In this document: positions 22,726 through 35,334 of the stretch, piece by piece | Position numbering within the stretch: position 1 is the first letter of the stretch | Layout of the letters: every line of letters begins with the position of its first letter | From: Plasmopara viticola | Taxonomy: Eukaryota; Oomycota; Peronosporomycetes; Peronosporales; Peronosporaceae | Reading direction: 5' to 3' | Length of the DNA: 64,000 nucleotides | NCBI GenBank assembly: GCA_001695595.3 | Contig: MBPM02000012.1 | Coordinates: 992,001 to 1,056,000 of the forward strand | Position numbers and translations under genes: made by a program | The notes under the pieces: generated by a model | What the model saw: only the letters and a program-made list of their open reading frames with translations | Told to the model about the DNA's origin: nothing | Databases searched by the model: none

Positions 22726-25011
22726 AAAGCACACTGCGCAGTGTGTGCGTTAAGATGCCACATTCATGAGCTGACAAGTTGTTGATGGTTCAGGTTCCAT
22801 TTAACAATTTATTCTATCCATTTACCAGTTCTACACGTATTCTGTAAGAAAGGGCTAAGCCATCGTTTAGATCTCCTTCACTCCTCGGACCGCAAAAACT
22901 GCATTGAGTAGTGGGGAGGGGGCTCGATTGTTTTCCTTTAAAGCCTATAATTTGAAACTATTTCCTTTTGCAAACAGTGAACTGGCTTTGCGAAACATTT
23001 GTAATCAGGGCACATGGTGCGGTTATATTTGTTCAAGACAACAAAACGCTTTGAATATGGGCGATTGCAAGATACAAAAATGCACCACTCAATCGGTGAG
23101 TGTGTCATTTGTGAGCAAGAATAAAACCGTTTCGTCAAAAAATTACAGTCATTGATATTTATGGATCGGCGCGCATCATCGATCTTCCTAAGACGACGAC
23201 ATCTCTCCTAGCATTCTATGCGGAAGTTTATACAAAAATAGTAAATCCCAATTCTTTAAGTCTCTTACGAAATTTGAAGTGTACCCAGCACTTCTTCACA
23301 GCGACATCTCGAGCTCAGCCTTGCTGGTGAGTCGGCTACGGGTGGTCATACGGCTACTATGGCCATCGCCAAATTGGGCATAATACTGGAAGGCCAAGTA
23401 TTTATATAGCTGTGTTTTTTAGAAAGTCGAGTTTACTCAATACAACGGCAATTGAGCTCGTGCTACAGCTTAAGAACATGCTACTAAGACGAGCGGCTAT
23501 CGAATCCGCTAACAGTATTTTATGTTACATGACTCAAGGGCTTCACAAGAACCATAAAGAGTTACGATGCTCCGAAAAAGCGGCAGCTCAAAATCCAGAA
23601 ATCGTATTATTTTTAGTGCGCACGTTTTAGCGCAGGAAGGAATGCCTTTGTGCAAAATCGAAAAAGTAATCTCTAAAGCTTCTAGATTGCCAAGCACTTT
23701 CATTTGGTTTGCGCAGTCGCGCAAACACGCTTCCTTAGACACATCGAAGTTTTTTCTGTGAAGTAACGCGGCTACAATTTTACGTAAAAATCGCGAAATC
23801 ATGTAAGCAGCTCAGTAAAAGATTGCCCGAGAACCACCGCAATCCGAAGTAGAAGCATAAGGCGCTTCGCAACATTGCCGCGGTATTTTGGCCGAGCGTT
23901 GGAATGTTGTTAGACGACTCCTAATTTGCGCTCAAGCGTAAGTTCTGAACGTTTGGATTGGCTTATTTTCGAAACGGAATCCGGTTGGTCCATAGCTGTA
24001 TTGGAGCGCAAAGACTAATGTAGTGTTAATATTTAGGTGGAAGGGTCTTGCTCTAAGGATGTACCGCATCTCAATTATTTCTTTTTTTTTTACTTTGCGA
24101 CATCGGCGCTGGTGTCATCAGTAAGAAGACGAATCCCTTGTCGGGTCTTTACCCTTGAAAACTCGCCATACACTTTCCTGTCTTGAATGGTAAAGTCAAT
24201 TTTATGATCGGTGAGGTCTAGCACTTCTTAAAGCTATTTCGGGCGATGAAATTGTCTCGACATAGCTTGAGGATACTTTGTAGTCTAAGCGGGTGAAAAG
24301 ATAGGCGATTGCTCACCGGAGTGCTCGCGACAATCTTAGTCAGCTTCATCGCCCGTAAGCGAAGGGCACCTGGTGAAGGAGAACGGTTACTAAGTGGTCT
24401 TTACTGTAGCGGGGCGGAAGGCACATCCAAAGTCTTTTGTTGCTGAGTGCTCCTTTGGCGTGCGATCCACTTCTATTTTCTACCTAAGGTACAGGCGCTG
24501 CCTTTGTTCCAGGCACAATTTTAAACACAGAAGTTGGTTTTGGTGCACCTTTGGGTGCCAAAACAATGTTTTAGGTGTTTTTTATATATTATTAAGTCGG
24601 GTAAAGAAGGACATAACTGGCCGTTTAATAAGCCCAAAGTTTTGTTCACTTTTACTTATAAAGAGGTTTGAGAAATGGTTGATCCTATCGGTGTTCGGGC
24701 CAAGACGTGTTCTGGGAAAGTATCTGGTAGAAGCAAATACTTAATTGTATTAATTGGTGATTGAACTGGATACTTTAATGCCTTGAAGTCATCAGAAGAT
24801 CTTCAATGCACGCTTGCTTTGTGCAAGTTGCCACGTGACCCCATTCAACAAACCATAATCGTGTACGGCTTCAACAAATCGTGGGTTCATACCCTGAACA
24901 TTTTCTAAAGAAAGAGAGATTCGAAATGTTTAAAGTCGTAATGAGATTTTGGATCCCAGAATCGTACTTAACCAGAGAAGCTAGGCTCACACCGCTACGC
25001 GTGTCTCTTTC
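22726..25011. other. Gene-poor stretch upstream of the coiled-coil gene pair
   Basis: No gene seen. The plus frame 24394-24744 (116 codons) and the minus frame 23509-23802 lack recognisable domains. The last few hundred bases should contain the promoter of the gene starting at 25012, but no core element could be pinned down. Confidence 0.4.
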
Positions 25012-26982
25012 ATGACGGAGCAGACTGAATTTCAGCGTGACGCTATTGTGGCATGGCTCGAGGAGAAGGACAACTTTCAACGCGCAACTGCGCTATCCGG
25101 CTTGTCTGGATCAAAGCATTATCAAGGCGATGCTGATAGGTGCCAGGCGGAGCAAATTGAGGAGCAGGCTCTAAAGGATTTGGCTGCGGCGGTAAATGCT
25201 GCCCTGCCTCGATCGATGTGGGACAGTAAACATGCCAAGCAGATGCTACAACGCTATCTGACATTGTTTAGGGCTACGGCAACACAGGCATCGCAGCCGG
25301 GGTTCTCGTTGAGCCGAACAGACAAAGTGTTTGGTATCAAAGTGATTGAAGATAAACTTAACTCAATGTGTCCCCATTATATGAGGTTGCAATCGCTTTA
25401 CAAAGGGACAATGGGGGAAGCGTGGCAAGATTACGTGATACGAAATCGGGGTGGGAAGGGTACAAAGGATAAGGAGTCTGTCCAAGTCCACACAACTGAT
25501 GCACTGGAGCAAACCAAGGTTGACGCTGCAGACCAGAAATCACGTCAAAGAGGGGTACCGAAATCGTCTGATGACGCAACACGAGATGTTTTGGCAAAGG
25601 ATAAAAGTGCGGGGGACAAAGTAGTAGGAATTGATTGTAATATTCGAACGAATTTGACAAAGCAGAGAGGCAAGGGCAAAGTGAAAAACGTACTCGGAAA
25701 CAAGAAAAAGAGCTCTTTGAAAGATATGGTGGTACAGAAGAATGACCAACACCCAGGCGATTCGGCAAGGTTTGACCATCAAGAAAAGCAGACGACGTCA
25801 TATCGAGACGACAAAACGCCCGAGATTATTGAGCTTGCATCTGAGGGGGAAGACGATTCCTCAATGTCCGCGAATGCATCTTTTGTCAACGTAGGATTTC
25901 AATCACGAGCATTCAAACCGGTAAGCAGTGATAATGATCCAAAAAAGCGCAAGCTGAGATGTAAAATCGCTCTTCAAAAGCCCGAGCGCGAGACGAGCCA
26001 AGCCTCCGAAGCAGGGATTAAGCACAGTACGACTGCAGCATCTAATTTTCTCTTAACGAGAAAAGGAACAAGCTTCGGCAGTTCACTTGAACCTGCTGAA
26101 ACAAGATCGGTAATAATTTCTAAAACATATGGTTCAATCTGGAATGGTAGAATAACTGGCGTTACCTCTGACGTACTACAGGGCAACGAAGCGCCAGTAA
26201 ATAATAAGCCTACGGGCGTCGTCATGCAACATTCAAGTGAAGTGTCAAATGAGATGCAAAGGTTGACACCATCTCAAAAAAATGCAGCCTCTGCAACTCG
26301 ATCAGGCGTTGCACAAGTTTCAAAAGTAGGAACCGAGACTCCAATTCAGTACAAATCAAATTCTCCAGTGCAGCCACGATTTCAGACTCCTGACACCCTC
26401 CGTTCAGCCATTGCACAAGTCGTCTCACAGCGTCAGCAATTGCTCGACAAGCAAAGGGATCGTCGCCAGATTTGGCCACGTGATGTCAGGTCCAGTCCTT
26501 ATGACCAAGGAATTGAAAAGGAAACGAATGCATCAAATCATTCGAGCCATCGCAGCCGCCAGGACATGTCCGCTGCGACCGACAGGATTCCAACAACTCA
26601 GGTCCAATATGGCAAATCGAGCACTGAAAGCTCTCCTGTAACCTCGAAGGATACATGGAATGCTCACCCAAGGGTCGAGACTGGTTACACACCGCCACTC
26701 CTCACCAAGCCTCGCTCTGTAAACAAAGACATTAACCTTGAACGGAAGCGCGCTTTTCTTCGAGCAAAGCAGCTTGCTTTTGAGCAATTTCGGTGGGTCC
26801 GCGAGCACGAGTTGCACGAGCTCGAGGTAAAGTTGCTGCGACGCGAAATGAAGACACGAGAGAGTCTTGCCCAGATGGAGATGAAGCTTCAGCGGATGTA
26901 CATTCGAGCTGACATTATCCAGCGCATGGTCCTCGCTGGTGCGGGCGTCGAAAAGATTGCAGACCGGTTAAAACATCTGTAA
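25012..26982 (+). CDS. Oomycete protein with N-terminal helical (Myb/SANT-like?) domain and C-terminal coiled coil, function unknown
   Basis: 656 codons, uninterrupted. Residues about 5-150 form a compact helix-rich module (RDAIVAWLEEKDNFQRA near the start; GIKVIEDKL...CPHYMRL near its end). This resembles, in my recollection, a domain recurrent in oomycete proteins and related in style to Myb/SANT-like DNA-binding domains; the DNA-binding role is an inference. Residues about 150-570 are polar and low in complexity, rich in Lys, Ser, Thr and Gln, with several short basic clusters that could act as nuclear targeting signals. The last 85 residues form a charged coiled coil ending in IIQRMVLAGAGVEKIADRL. 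The start is the first ATG of the frame. The next gene begins about 85 bp downstream on the same strand and shares the style of the C-terminus. It could be derived from a transposon-encoded protein. Confidence 0.7.
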   Translation: MTEQTEFQRDAIVAWLEEKDNFQRATALSGLSGSKHYQGDADRCQAEQIEEQALKDLAAAVNAALPRSMWDSKHAKQMLQRYLTLFRATATQASQPGFSLSRTDKVFGIKVIEDKLNSMCPHYMRLQSLYKGTMGEAWQDYVIRNRGGKGTKDKESVQVHTTDALEQTKVDAADQKSRQRGVPKSSDDATRDVLAKDKSAGDKVVGIDCNIRTNLTKQRGKGKVKNVLGNKKKSSLKDMVVQKNDQHPGDSARFDHQEKQTTSYRDDKTPEIIELASEGEDDSSMSANASFVNVGFQSRAFKPVSSDNDPKKRKLRCKIALQKPERETSQASEAGIKHSTTAASNFLLTRKGTSFGSSLEPAETRSVIISKTYGSIWNGRITGVTSDVLQGNEAPVNNKPTGVVMQHSSEVSNEMQRLTPSQKNAASATRSGVAQVSKVGTETPIQYKSNSPVQPRFQTPDTLRSAIAQVVSQRQQLLDKQRDRRQIWPRDVRSSPYDQGIEKETNASNHSSHRSRQDMSAATDRIPTTQVQYGKSSTESSPVTSKDTWNAHPRVETGYTPPLLTKPRSVNKDINLERKRAFLRAKQLAFEQFRWVREHELHELEVKLLRREMKTRESLAQMEMKLQRMYIRADIIQRMVLAGAGVEKIADRLKHL

Positions 26983-27067
26983 GCAAAACCGGTTCGGTTG
27001 CAACATTAGGGTAGTCGTGTGGCTTTTTTTCGTAGAAGTAAGTAAATGGAGCAATTTTATAGAAACA

Positions 27068-27550
27068 ATGACCGTCCAGCACACGGCCGGTCGTCGGCGG
27101 ATCGGGCTCGCGAGCGAGAGCACGAGCGCTCCCGAAGTGCTGCATGTCGACGACTTCGTGGAGCACGATAAGCAATCGAATTCGTTTGTACAGGGGAAGA
27201 AGCGCAAGATTGCAGCTCAGGAGCCAGTGCACGCTAGCAAAACCTACTTCCACGAGCCACCCCATTTTTTGTATGAGGACAGTCCTGCCATTGACGAAAC
27301 CGAGTTGCAACTTTTATCGATTGAATCTTGTCGCCTTGAGTTTGAAGTGAAAAAATGGAAGCAGCAGCAGGCTCTGCGACGCGAGAAATTGCAGCTCAAG
27401 AGCGAGGAGATCACGCTAAAGGAAGCGACGACGAAAGAGAAGCAGAAAACGCAAATGATGGAGCTTCGATCGAGACTTTTTAACGCACTTGATGAGGCCG
27501 GCAAAGGGGCCGAGGAGGCAGATGAGTACTTTGCGCTTCTTCAGGGCTAA
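27068..27550 (+). CDS. Short coiled-coil protein, possible truncated relative of the upstream gene
   Basis: 160 codons from the ATG at 27068 (MTVQHTAGRRR). A longer frame from 27017 is open, but its extra N-terminus is hydrophobic and unlike the rest. The first half is polar. Residues about 75-140 form a strong Lys/Glu/Gln coiled coil. The end (LFNALDEAGKGAEEADEYF) has the same layout as the end of the neighbouring 656-residue protein: a helix, then A-G-x-G, then an acidic helix. It lacks the N-terminal helical module. The 85-bp spacing and same orientation suggest tandem duplication followed by loss of the 5' part, or co-transcription. Function is unknown. Confidence 0.6.
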   Translation: MTVQHTAGRRRIGLASESTSAPEVLHVDDFVEHDKQSNSFVQGKKRKIAAQEPVHASKTYFHEPPHFLYEDSPAIDETELQLLSIESCRLEFEVKKWKQQQALRREKLQLKSEEITLKEATTKEKQKTQMMELRSRLFNALDEAGKGAEEADEYFALLQG

Positions 27551-28979
27551 ATGATGACAAACACAAATCGAGAGATATTTTCAGCAGACTAAGCAATCTA
27601 ATGATTACAATTAATCATTCGCGGTGACTTTACAGCCGTGGTTTACTTAAACCACCCGCAAAGTTTCCGACGTAAAGATTGAAACTCGGCAAAGCCAAAA
27701 CTGTCATTCGGCGTGCACTCGGTCGTTGAGCTAAGCAAAATAGTCTCGCTTCATTCTATAAAGGCATCAAGCGATGCCATGAGCCATCCAGTCGGAAACA
27801 TCTCGGCCAAATGCCAATGGAAGTGCGCCCTTTACTGACCTCTCTAGGCGTACTTTACGCGACTGATTCATGTCCTTATTATGCATACGCACCTGCGTGG
27901 AAGTGTGCAATGAAACGACATCGCCAAAGTTCTACATCGTAAGTTGAATCAAATATGAAATGGGTGACGTCTCATCCAAAGACCCCATGCTTGCAATAGT
28001 GGCATTCGTATAGTAGTTTAAATGTCTGCGCCACGATAAGTAGCAAATTCCAGACAACGCAATTAAGTATAATAACGCCGACAGTATTTATCAAAACATT
28101 GCTTTTGCACACTCTCGAACATTTCGTCACAGTGTATCAAGCTTATTATAAAGCGAGCACGCATTATACTCGATGAGCAGGCTTCACGGTACAAGGAGCT
28201 TAGGACAAAGACGCTTGTGCCAAAAAAGTAGGTGCACATTGCGCAATGCCGTCTGTCGAAACCAAAACTCAGATTGAATTTCTGCAATTCGAAAAAGACG
28301 CGATTAAAACATTAACGTCGAGATCGGCTCGGACGCAAAAATCGACGAGAAGCGTTCAAGATAATGTTGGTTGCCGGCAAACAGCAATGAAAGTGTCTTG
28401 CCAGATGACCACGAAAGCTAGGGTGGTCTGGATGTGTTGCCATCTTGGTACTTACTTATATTTTAAAGGATTCGACAAAGCTGCTTTTGCCTGCTCACAA
28501 GATCCATCACCCGCATTCCTGCTATAGCTAATTGTAATAGCAAACATTACCAGCGCTTGTTGTAGGAGCGAGCGTCGGAGTGTCTATAGGATGGCAGCGA
28601 TTAATCTCGATTAAAGCTTGGCCAGGTAAATGTCGCATTTTTTCGAAATAAAGCTTTTTTTAGGTTTTTATAGGAGCCGCTAACCCCTTTTCATTAATTA
28701 GCCTCCTCAATGCAGTACCTCTAAGCTATAATAATGATCGGTGATTGGCACCATTGGATTTAATGTTCTGTAGGATATAAGACATTCGCAATGCAAAAAA
28801 CCCTGTAAATTTGCACGTATGGAAGCTGATTATTTTAACAACGATCACGACAGTAGTTCATTGTTCTAAACAGCAGATTTACAATAATAAGATTAGCATG
28901 AACGAGCATTTACAAACTCAGTATTAGGAGACCAAGCAGAGTATTCTCAATCATCGACAGATTCCAGAGTACTTCTGCA

Positions 28980-29015
28980 TTGGCTGTGCGTGCCGCCTTG
29001 GCTGTGCGTGCCGCA
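28980..29015. repeat. Tandem repeat, 2 x 18 bp
   Basis: Two adjacent units of TTGGCTGTGCGTGCCGC plus one base, G+C-rich inside an A+T-rich region. No coding role is evident. Confidence 0.7.
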
Positions 29016-29649
29016 TCGGCTTTGACGTTGATATTAACAGGATTATTGCATTAACTATTGTTGTGTCCCGCCTTTTTAATGGCGATCGCTCCAGCCAATC
29101 ATAGATCATTATTATAGCTTAGCAGTACGGCATTAGCGGCTCCCATTTTTCAATTGGCCGTTAAAAGACTACAGAATTTAAACATTGACATTTTTCTAAA
29201 AAAATGTCACACAGCAAAAATTTAGGTACCATGCATTCATATAATTTGCGAGAAACTGGCGGCCTGATCTTGGATATTTAATCGCCTGGATGACGAATAT
29301 CATCTCCAACATCATAGCAACACGGAGCATATCCTGCTTTTTACATTGACAAGTATGACTTGCTTATGTAAACATGAGAACACATGCTTTGATCGATTGA
29401 TGGGGATAGGCCATAGCAGATAGCCGTCAATCTTGCGCAACAGGGCGTTAGCGAGTCATCTATTGTGCGTGCGGCTCATTTGAAAAGAAGCCTACGCCCG
29501 AGATGAGTAAAATTGTTTCAAAGACACCGACATTTCCACAAAGGTATCTCTCTTAGCGAGAGATCAAGCTCTGCTGAGGGCATTAGCTTCTGAAACGGAT
29601 GAAGGTAGCGTTTCAAACGTAAGCAACGTAGCTTCGCACATGTGTACAA

Positions 29650-29780
29650 ACTACAAGTAGAAAGGTTTCTCGATCGGGTAGCATAAGTCCGCATGACACA
29701 GTGGAAAGCATAGAGCTATTACTGCGGACAACAGGGCTCCGCGAGCGGGCAACGTATGTCTGCACGACACAGTGTAGCAC
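29650..29780. repeat. Diverged direct repeat
   Basis: Two segments of about 35 bp, near 29669-29705 and 29740-29776, share the pattern GGG.A.C.TA.GTC.GCA.GACACAGTG. They differ by several substitutions, so the duplication is old. Confidence 0.5.
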
Positions 29781-32700
29781 ACCTTTATATATCAACCACC
29801 AAGACCGTGTAATCCAGCTCTGCTAATGTTGATTGGAATGCATACGAGGTCAATCTTCTGTTTTCACAAATGACTTCGCGATTGACAAATGCTTGGCTGT
29901 TGTGTCACAGCGGTGCGCTTCAATCAAAAACACCAATGAAGGTACTAAAGCTACTGAGTCTTGAGGCGAATATAGGTATTGAGTTTGAGATAGATTTAAG
30001 AGCTGGTAATATCTCAAAAGTTGCGCTTCCGACAATGAGAGCTGCTATTGACAATATACATACACCCTCTATCTCAGATAAAGAAGTCTTATATCAGAAC
30101 GTCCGTTGCGCCGTCGCTCAGCGATACTCAGAAAAACAAAGGATTCGGAGCATGACTCATTTGAGGAATGCTCAATTTTGGTTGTGTATAGACCCAAAAT
30201 CAAATATTTACAAGAGTGAAGCACCAGGCAATGACCAATTCACTTAAAGCAGCGTGATCTCGTTGATACTTCTTCACTAAACTAGCATCTAAGTTCGAAA
30301 CTAAGCAAAACGTGGCGACTAGGTCATGTTTAGTACAGCATAAACACTTGCACAAATGTGTATTTCACGAGCTACTGAGCAACATGTACGATTGCGCTCA
30401 AGACAGTACTTTTGATATGGTTGAGGATCAAAATTAAATAAAAGGGTCGGACGTATTCCTCAAAGCCGTAGTATGTGTAGTGGCATGCTATGGATGTTGT
30501 CACAATGAATATTGAACGGTCTCTAGCGATTGACTGTCTAGTTATTCAGCCGCTTCGATCTTTAGGAGCACTAGCCCAAACATATTTTGACGGTCAACTT
30601 GTCTGTATTCGTTCTGATGGAGATCAGTTGACTTCGGAGGCGTAAACAGACTCGTCTTAAGCCTAGGAACCGTATTTTACGTCGACAAATGTGTCTTTGC
30701 AGAATAGAGAATTAGATTTTTGGCGACTTTGTAAGCATCCACGCGTTTTAAGTAGGTCCCGAAAATCAAATTGCTGCGACCTGGTCTACGCTACAACCCC
30801 AAAAAGTTGAGAGGTTTATCAGGTCGAGCCAACTATCCACACAAGTACAGTGCTGGATATACGGGTGTTGCAAAGCCTCCACTTGATCTTTGAAAAGAGG
30901 AGCTGAAAGCCAATACTTCAATACTTTTGTTAGCATAAACGAAGGCACTCAGCATACACCTGTCCTGGCTTTATCGAATGAGACAAGTATTTTATTTTTG
31001 TTTACGACGCCTTCGACTATGAGTTAAATTACACGTTTTTGCGATTCAGTATGGATGGTCATGTCACCTTTCCTTCCGGGCAGCATTGAACAATCTCATT
31101 CAAATGAAAAAAATATTGTAATAAATATGTCGTAATTATGATCTAAATTGTTTGCCTTGTGTGGCCTAAATGGACCTTTAGTGTCGGCTGATCTGTTTTA
31201 CCTTGAAAGAATGATACCCCATATGCCTTATAATTTAGCCGAACTTGTCGAATATGTCGTCAAATTATACATAGGTGAAAGCCCGTATTGTTCGAGACGG
31301 TAATAAAACCAAATTGTCGGGTTTCTCGATAGCCCATGTAGCATTATTTATAGCCTGCCATTTGACTTGCTGGTGGCTAAAGGGGTGTATCCGACTCCCT
31401 TGACTTTTTGATACCCAAAGCACTATGCGACAAACCCTCAGACCCTTTCTTGAGCAACACGTTTTGTTTGAGATAAAGCCATTTTGTAGCTTATTACACT
31501 CATATATTAGTCACTACTTACTTTTTGCTTTTCTACCACAGAACATTTGTGACGAGTGTGAACTTTCGACTCTTGAACCGCAGCGTTCGTTGCTTTTCGA
31601 CGAAGAAGGCAACAATGAGCTCACAACACTTTCTTGGCAGCGGCCATTGCTTTGTAGCACAGAACTTTACCTATTGTTTTGATTGGATTCTGATTTTTTT
31701 TTGAGATTCTCTAAAAATTCTAAGCCAAGGCGCAACGTACGTTGTCTATACGATGAATCCACAAATTCTTTGCCCAAAACAAAAGCATCTTTGAAGCCTT
31801 AAGAGATATATTTATCTGCAGGCACACCATCCCTGAGATATCTTTAGCTTTAAACTCAGCTAAGCATGCAGTAACTTTAAGCTACTTGCGATTCAAGAGC
31901 TCTTAAACCACTGACATATCTTTTGATCAAACCGCACTTGCCATCGCAAAAAGACGAGTTTAGCTGTCAATTAGCCTTGGTGATAAGTTTTCCTTAGCAG
32001 TTAAAGAGTCGATTTTAGCATAATGGTATCGACTTCCTATCTCATTCTTATTCTTCTCTATCTTAGTGATTAACTTGCTCTCGATGGTACTTCTTCACTA
32101 ACACGTAATTCTTTGTTACCCACTGTTTATTGCGGATCTACTTTGCCCCCTAACGGCTTGATTGTCCGCATAAGTGGCTTTAACTCATAGCAATAAGCTT
32201 TCCCATATGTATTGTGGAAATCGGTCGCCGACTCCATTGGTCCCAATGTGTCGTGCATACCTGTATAACCCGCCTGTGAATATTCGTTACCGCCCACCGA
32301 TTCAAAAAATGATATCCGCAATAAGAGCACTATCTTTAACATCTCCGACAGCCGGTGTGCTAGCAAATAATTAAGACAACACTGCTGCGGTTGACCAGGC
32401 TGATGCAATACTGCGTCCGTCGATATCATTAAACCGGCTTGAATTTGCTCGATATGAAGATGCCATGAAACGCATTTAATGAATATGCGACTTATGCGTC
32501 TATTATTACGTGAGAGACACCAGGTAAGACGTTCCCCTGTAGCGGAAGCGTCAGCTTACACATCTTCTTACCATCCACAATGCGTATCCTGACGAGAATG
32601 TCGTAACGTAAAAGTATTCGTAACTATGGCGCAACCATTTCGATCGGACGTATACTCTGCCAGACCCTTTTAATGACTCGAGAGTACAGTAGACGTGAGC

Positions 32701-33204
32701 ATGACCAGCCAACCCCCTTCGTGACGAGACTAAGTGTGTGACACTAATGGCACTTTTAAGACGATTGGTCCACGGCCCGTGTTTCGTAGCCACGTTATGT
32801 CCATGATCGACATAAGTTGAAAGCAAAAAAATATTTTGGTCAAAATTTCAAGTTTTGAAGTAAGGTATATTTCAGGCCCAGGGAAAAGAACTCCTAGAGC
32901 CGTCGCATTGGCCAGCGAACCGAAGCAGACTTGAATCCATTGCAAATTGATGCCGGCCCATGAATTTGTTTATGTACCAGTCCATCAAGACTTATGCGAG
33001 TTTTTTTGTTCTCTCGCACACTTTCGTGCCCAAATAGCAGTCCACCGCTGCTAATATCTCCTTCAAGAGCTATTCAGCTCTAATAGACTAATTGCATGCT
33101 CGTCAGGAGGACTATGCCTTTCTTGTAATTGGGCCCAGCTCGTTCATTTCCTGGCACAAGAGGCGCGGCTACAACTATCGACTTCTCAAATGCTTGGGCG
33201 AGAC

Positions 33205-33720
33205 AAAGCTCCAATTATCGGCCCCTTTTTGGACAGGCAGGTATCACATTGTGTTTTGCTCACCGTATCCAAAGCAGTAGGTGTTAATTTGCTCGGCACT
33301 TCGATGATAAGCGTGTACTTGTCCAGATTTTTTTTCTTTGAGCCATGCGCTAACAAGGCTCGAAAATGACTTAGCGAAGCCCTTTCGCGTGTGACGGGTG
33401 AATGACATTAATTGCTCTTTTAAGTACAATCCCGTCATGAGGAATAGTTTCTTAAGTAGGGTTCCCACTTTTAATAGTAATTATATAAATATATCTTTTG
33501 GCTTTAAATGCGCCGATACTATCAGCAACTTTTTTAATCCCTTAGGCGAGCCATAGATTAAATTATCGGCCCCTATTGAAATTGGCAGGGACCACTTGGT
33601 GTCATTGTTTACTTCCCGGTTAGGCCCAACAATTCAACAGCTTTGCTGATACACCTTTTTAACATTTAAAACAGTAAGTTTTAATTCGCTCGGCATCGCT
33701 TAAGTCTAGCAAGATTACGG
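33205..33720. repeat. Diverged segmental duplication
   Basis: The stretch 33205-33330 (ATTATCGGCCCC, then GGCAGG, then AGTAGGTGTTAATTTGCTCGG) recurs at about 33565-33720 with small insertions (AGTAAGTTTTAATTCGCTCGG). It is probably part of an eroded repeat family. No protein similarity was recognised. Confidence 0.45.
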
Positions 33721-35334
33721 ACGTCATTTGGGATTCCGATGCACAATAACGGACCTACGAAGGTGCGATCCTGTCAAAAGCAGTCCTTCGTTAAGAGAGC
33801 AATATTAATTTCATCTTCCATCGATGCTTACTGCACTATAAAGAGCTGAGTGATAGACTGGCTCACGAGTAGGTCGCAATGAACACAGTCACCTCGAACT
33901 GTTTAACGAGTTGTGCCTCAATAATACAGGACATCAACTTCCTTCATTCGTACTTAAATTCATGAATTTCACAACATTCTAAGAAGCATGTAAGCTGGTT
34001 GAATCGGGCCACAGAACATTACTCTGTCGGAGTGGGTCACCGGTGACTGCCTAGCTTTGAGCCCCGCTTTCCAGGTATGAGAGAGCAAACACGATACAAA
34101 CACTAGATCATCCGTTATCATGACTGCTGCAGAGTTAATCTCTGTCTCTTTGATTTCAGAGAGAAGCTTGTAAGTGTTTCCTTCTTTAAAGATAGAAACA
34201 ATACATTTCACTAGTTTGGACCCTAGAATAGTCAAGCCGGTACTGCTTGGGCACCAAAACACTCAGAGAGCTCGAACATCGAGATTGCTTGGCAGCAAGG
34301 ACGGCTGATAACATAATCGCCTCGTTCGGCCAGTAGGAGCCTAAAAATATCTAAAAGTAGTGCAAACTACACGCCCGATCGATGCAGAAGGGTTACTTAG
34401 TTATCCCGAAACCTTTGCGTTGTTTCAGCTAGACAAGCTCTTTCGTGTCGGCATTGGTATGGTTTCAAAATCCGGTTTTAATGATTGAAATGACCGACAA
34501 AAAGACAACAGTTTATCGTCAACTCCAACAATTTTCGACATTAAAGGTTTGGAACGAGAGATCGCAGTTGCGCCAGAGCATAAGATGCAGCGGTTTAAAT
34601 CATACTTGATCTATGGGTAGAATGGCTACCTATTTCTTGGTTGACGGAACTCGTTCAAATTCTCAGCTGTGAACCGACGTTAGAAGAAGCTGCTTCCAAT
34701 GTCAGTTGCAAGCTACAAATATCCTAATCGATTAGAATCCATTGTAGCTGGCGATGTAAATTACGTGGATGCCAAAGGCAGACAAACATTGCAGAAGACA
34801 ATCCATGTACTGTAAAGTTTGATTCAGGTGAACATATCCTTCTTTCAAATCAGAATCAGTCTTTCAAGTGCAGTCTATGGACGACGTCAATCCCTTCACA
34901 CCGGAGATCGTGAACAGGATCTGCTAGTCACTTCTGTGCAAGGTGCAAAGTGACCCCGTCACAATTGTTCACCCGTCAAAATAATCCAGAACTATAATTG
35001 TATAAAATACTAGTTTTTTATACATGAAATGTTTCAATGGCAGCAAAAAAGTTGTCATTTCGGTCACACAACCATATGGTGGGTTTTTCACAGCGATATT
35101 TGGAGTTCCAAAATTGAACATACTAACCAAAATGTTACTATTGACTCTATCAAACATATTCAATTCAATCCATGAGAATAGCGCGAAATGTAGATGGATT
35201 ATTGGCGTTACTGAAATAGGAGCAATCTATCGAGTGCTAAAGAGGACGAAATATACAGTAATCGCTCACCCGTTGTCGCCAACACGACGTTCGAGCCCGG
35301 TAAGCAGTCAGCACTAACCGTAATTACACTCGAA

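Larger units (their letters stand above)
27551..35334. other. Large gene-poor stretch
   Basis: Nearly 8 kb with no gene that I can support. It holds small tandem repeats (28980-29015; 29650-29780) and a diverged segmental duplication (about 33205-33330 and 33565-33720). One frame near 30595-30635 (CIRSDGDQLTS) faintly recalls a copia integrase. The plus frame 29870-30247 (125 codons) and the minus frame 32127-32429 (100 codons) show no domain. A 14-base string shared with 41321 lies at 34950-34963. Confidence 0.45.

Noticed and set aside
23509..23802. 97-codon minus ORF considered as a copia gag fragment
   Set aside because: Only a vague resemblance in length and leucine spacing; no zinc knuckle or consistent neighbours.
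24880..24900. T-arm-like GTGGGTTCATACCC string, possible tRNA
   Set aside because: No matching D-arm, anticodon arm or acceptor stem could be built around it.
30595..30640. CIRSDGDQLTS, possible copia integrase motif
   Set aside because: The motif stands alone; no neighbouring integrase blocks are readable.
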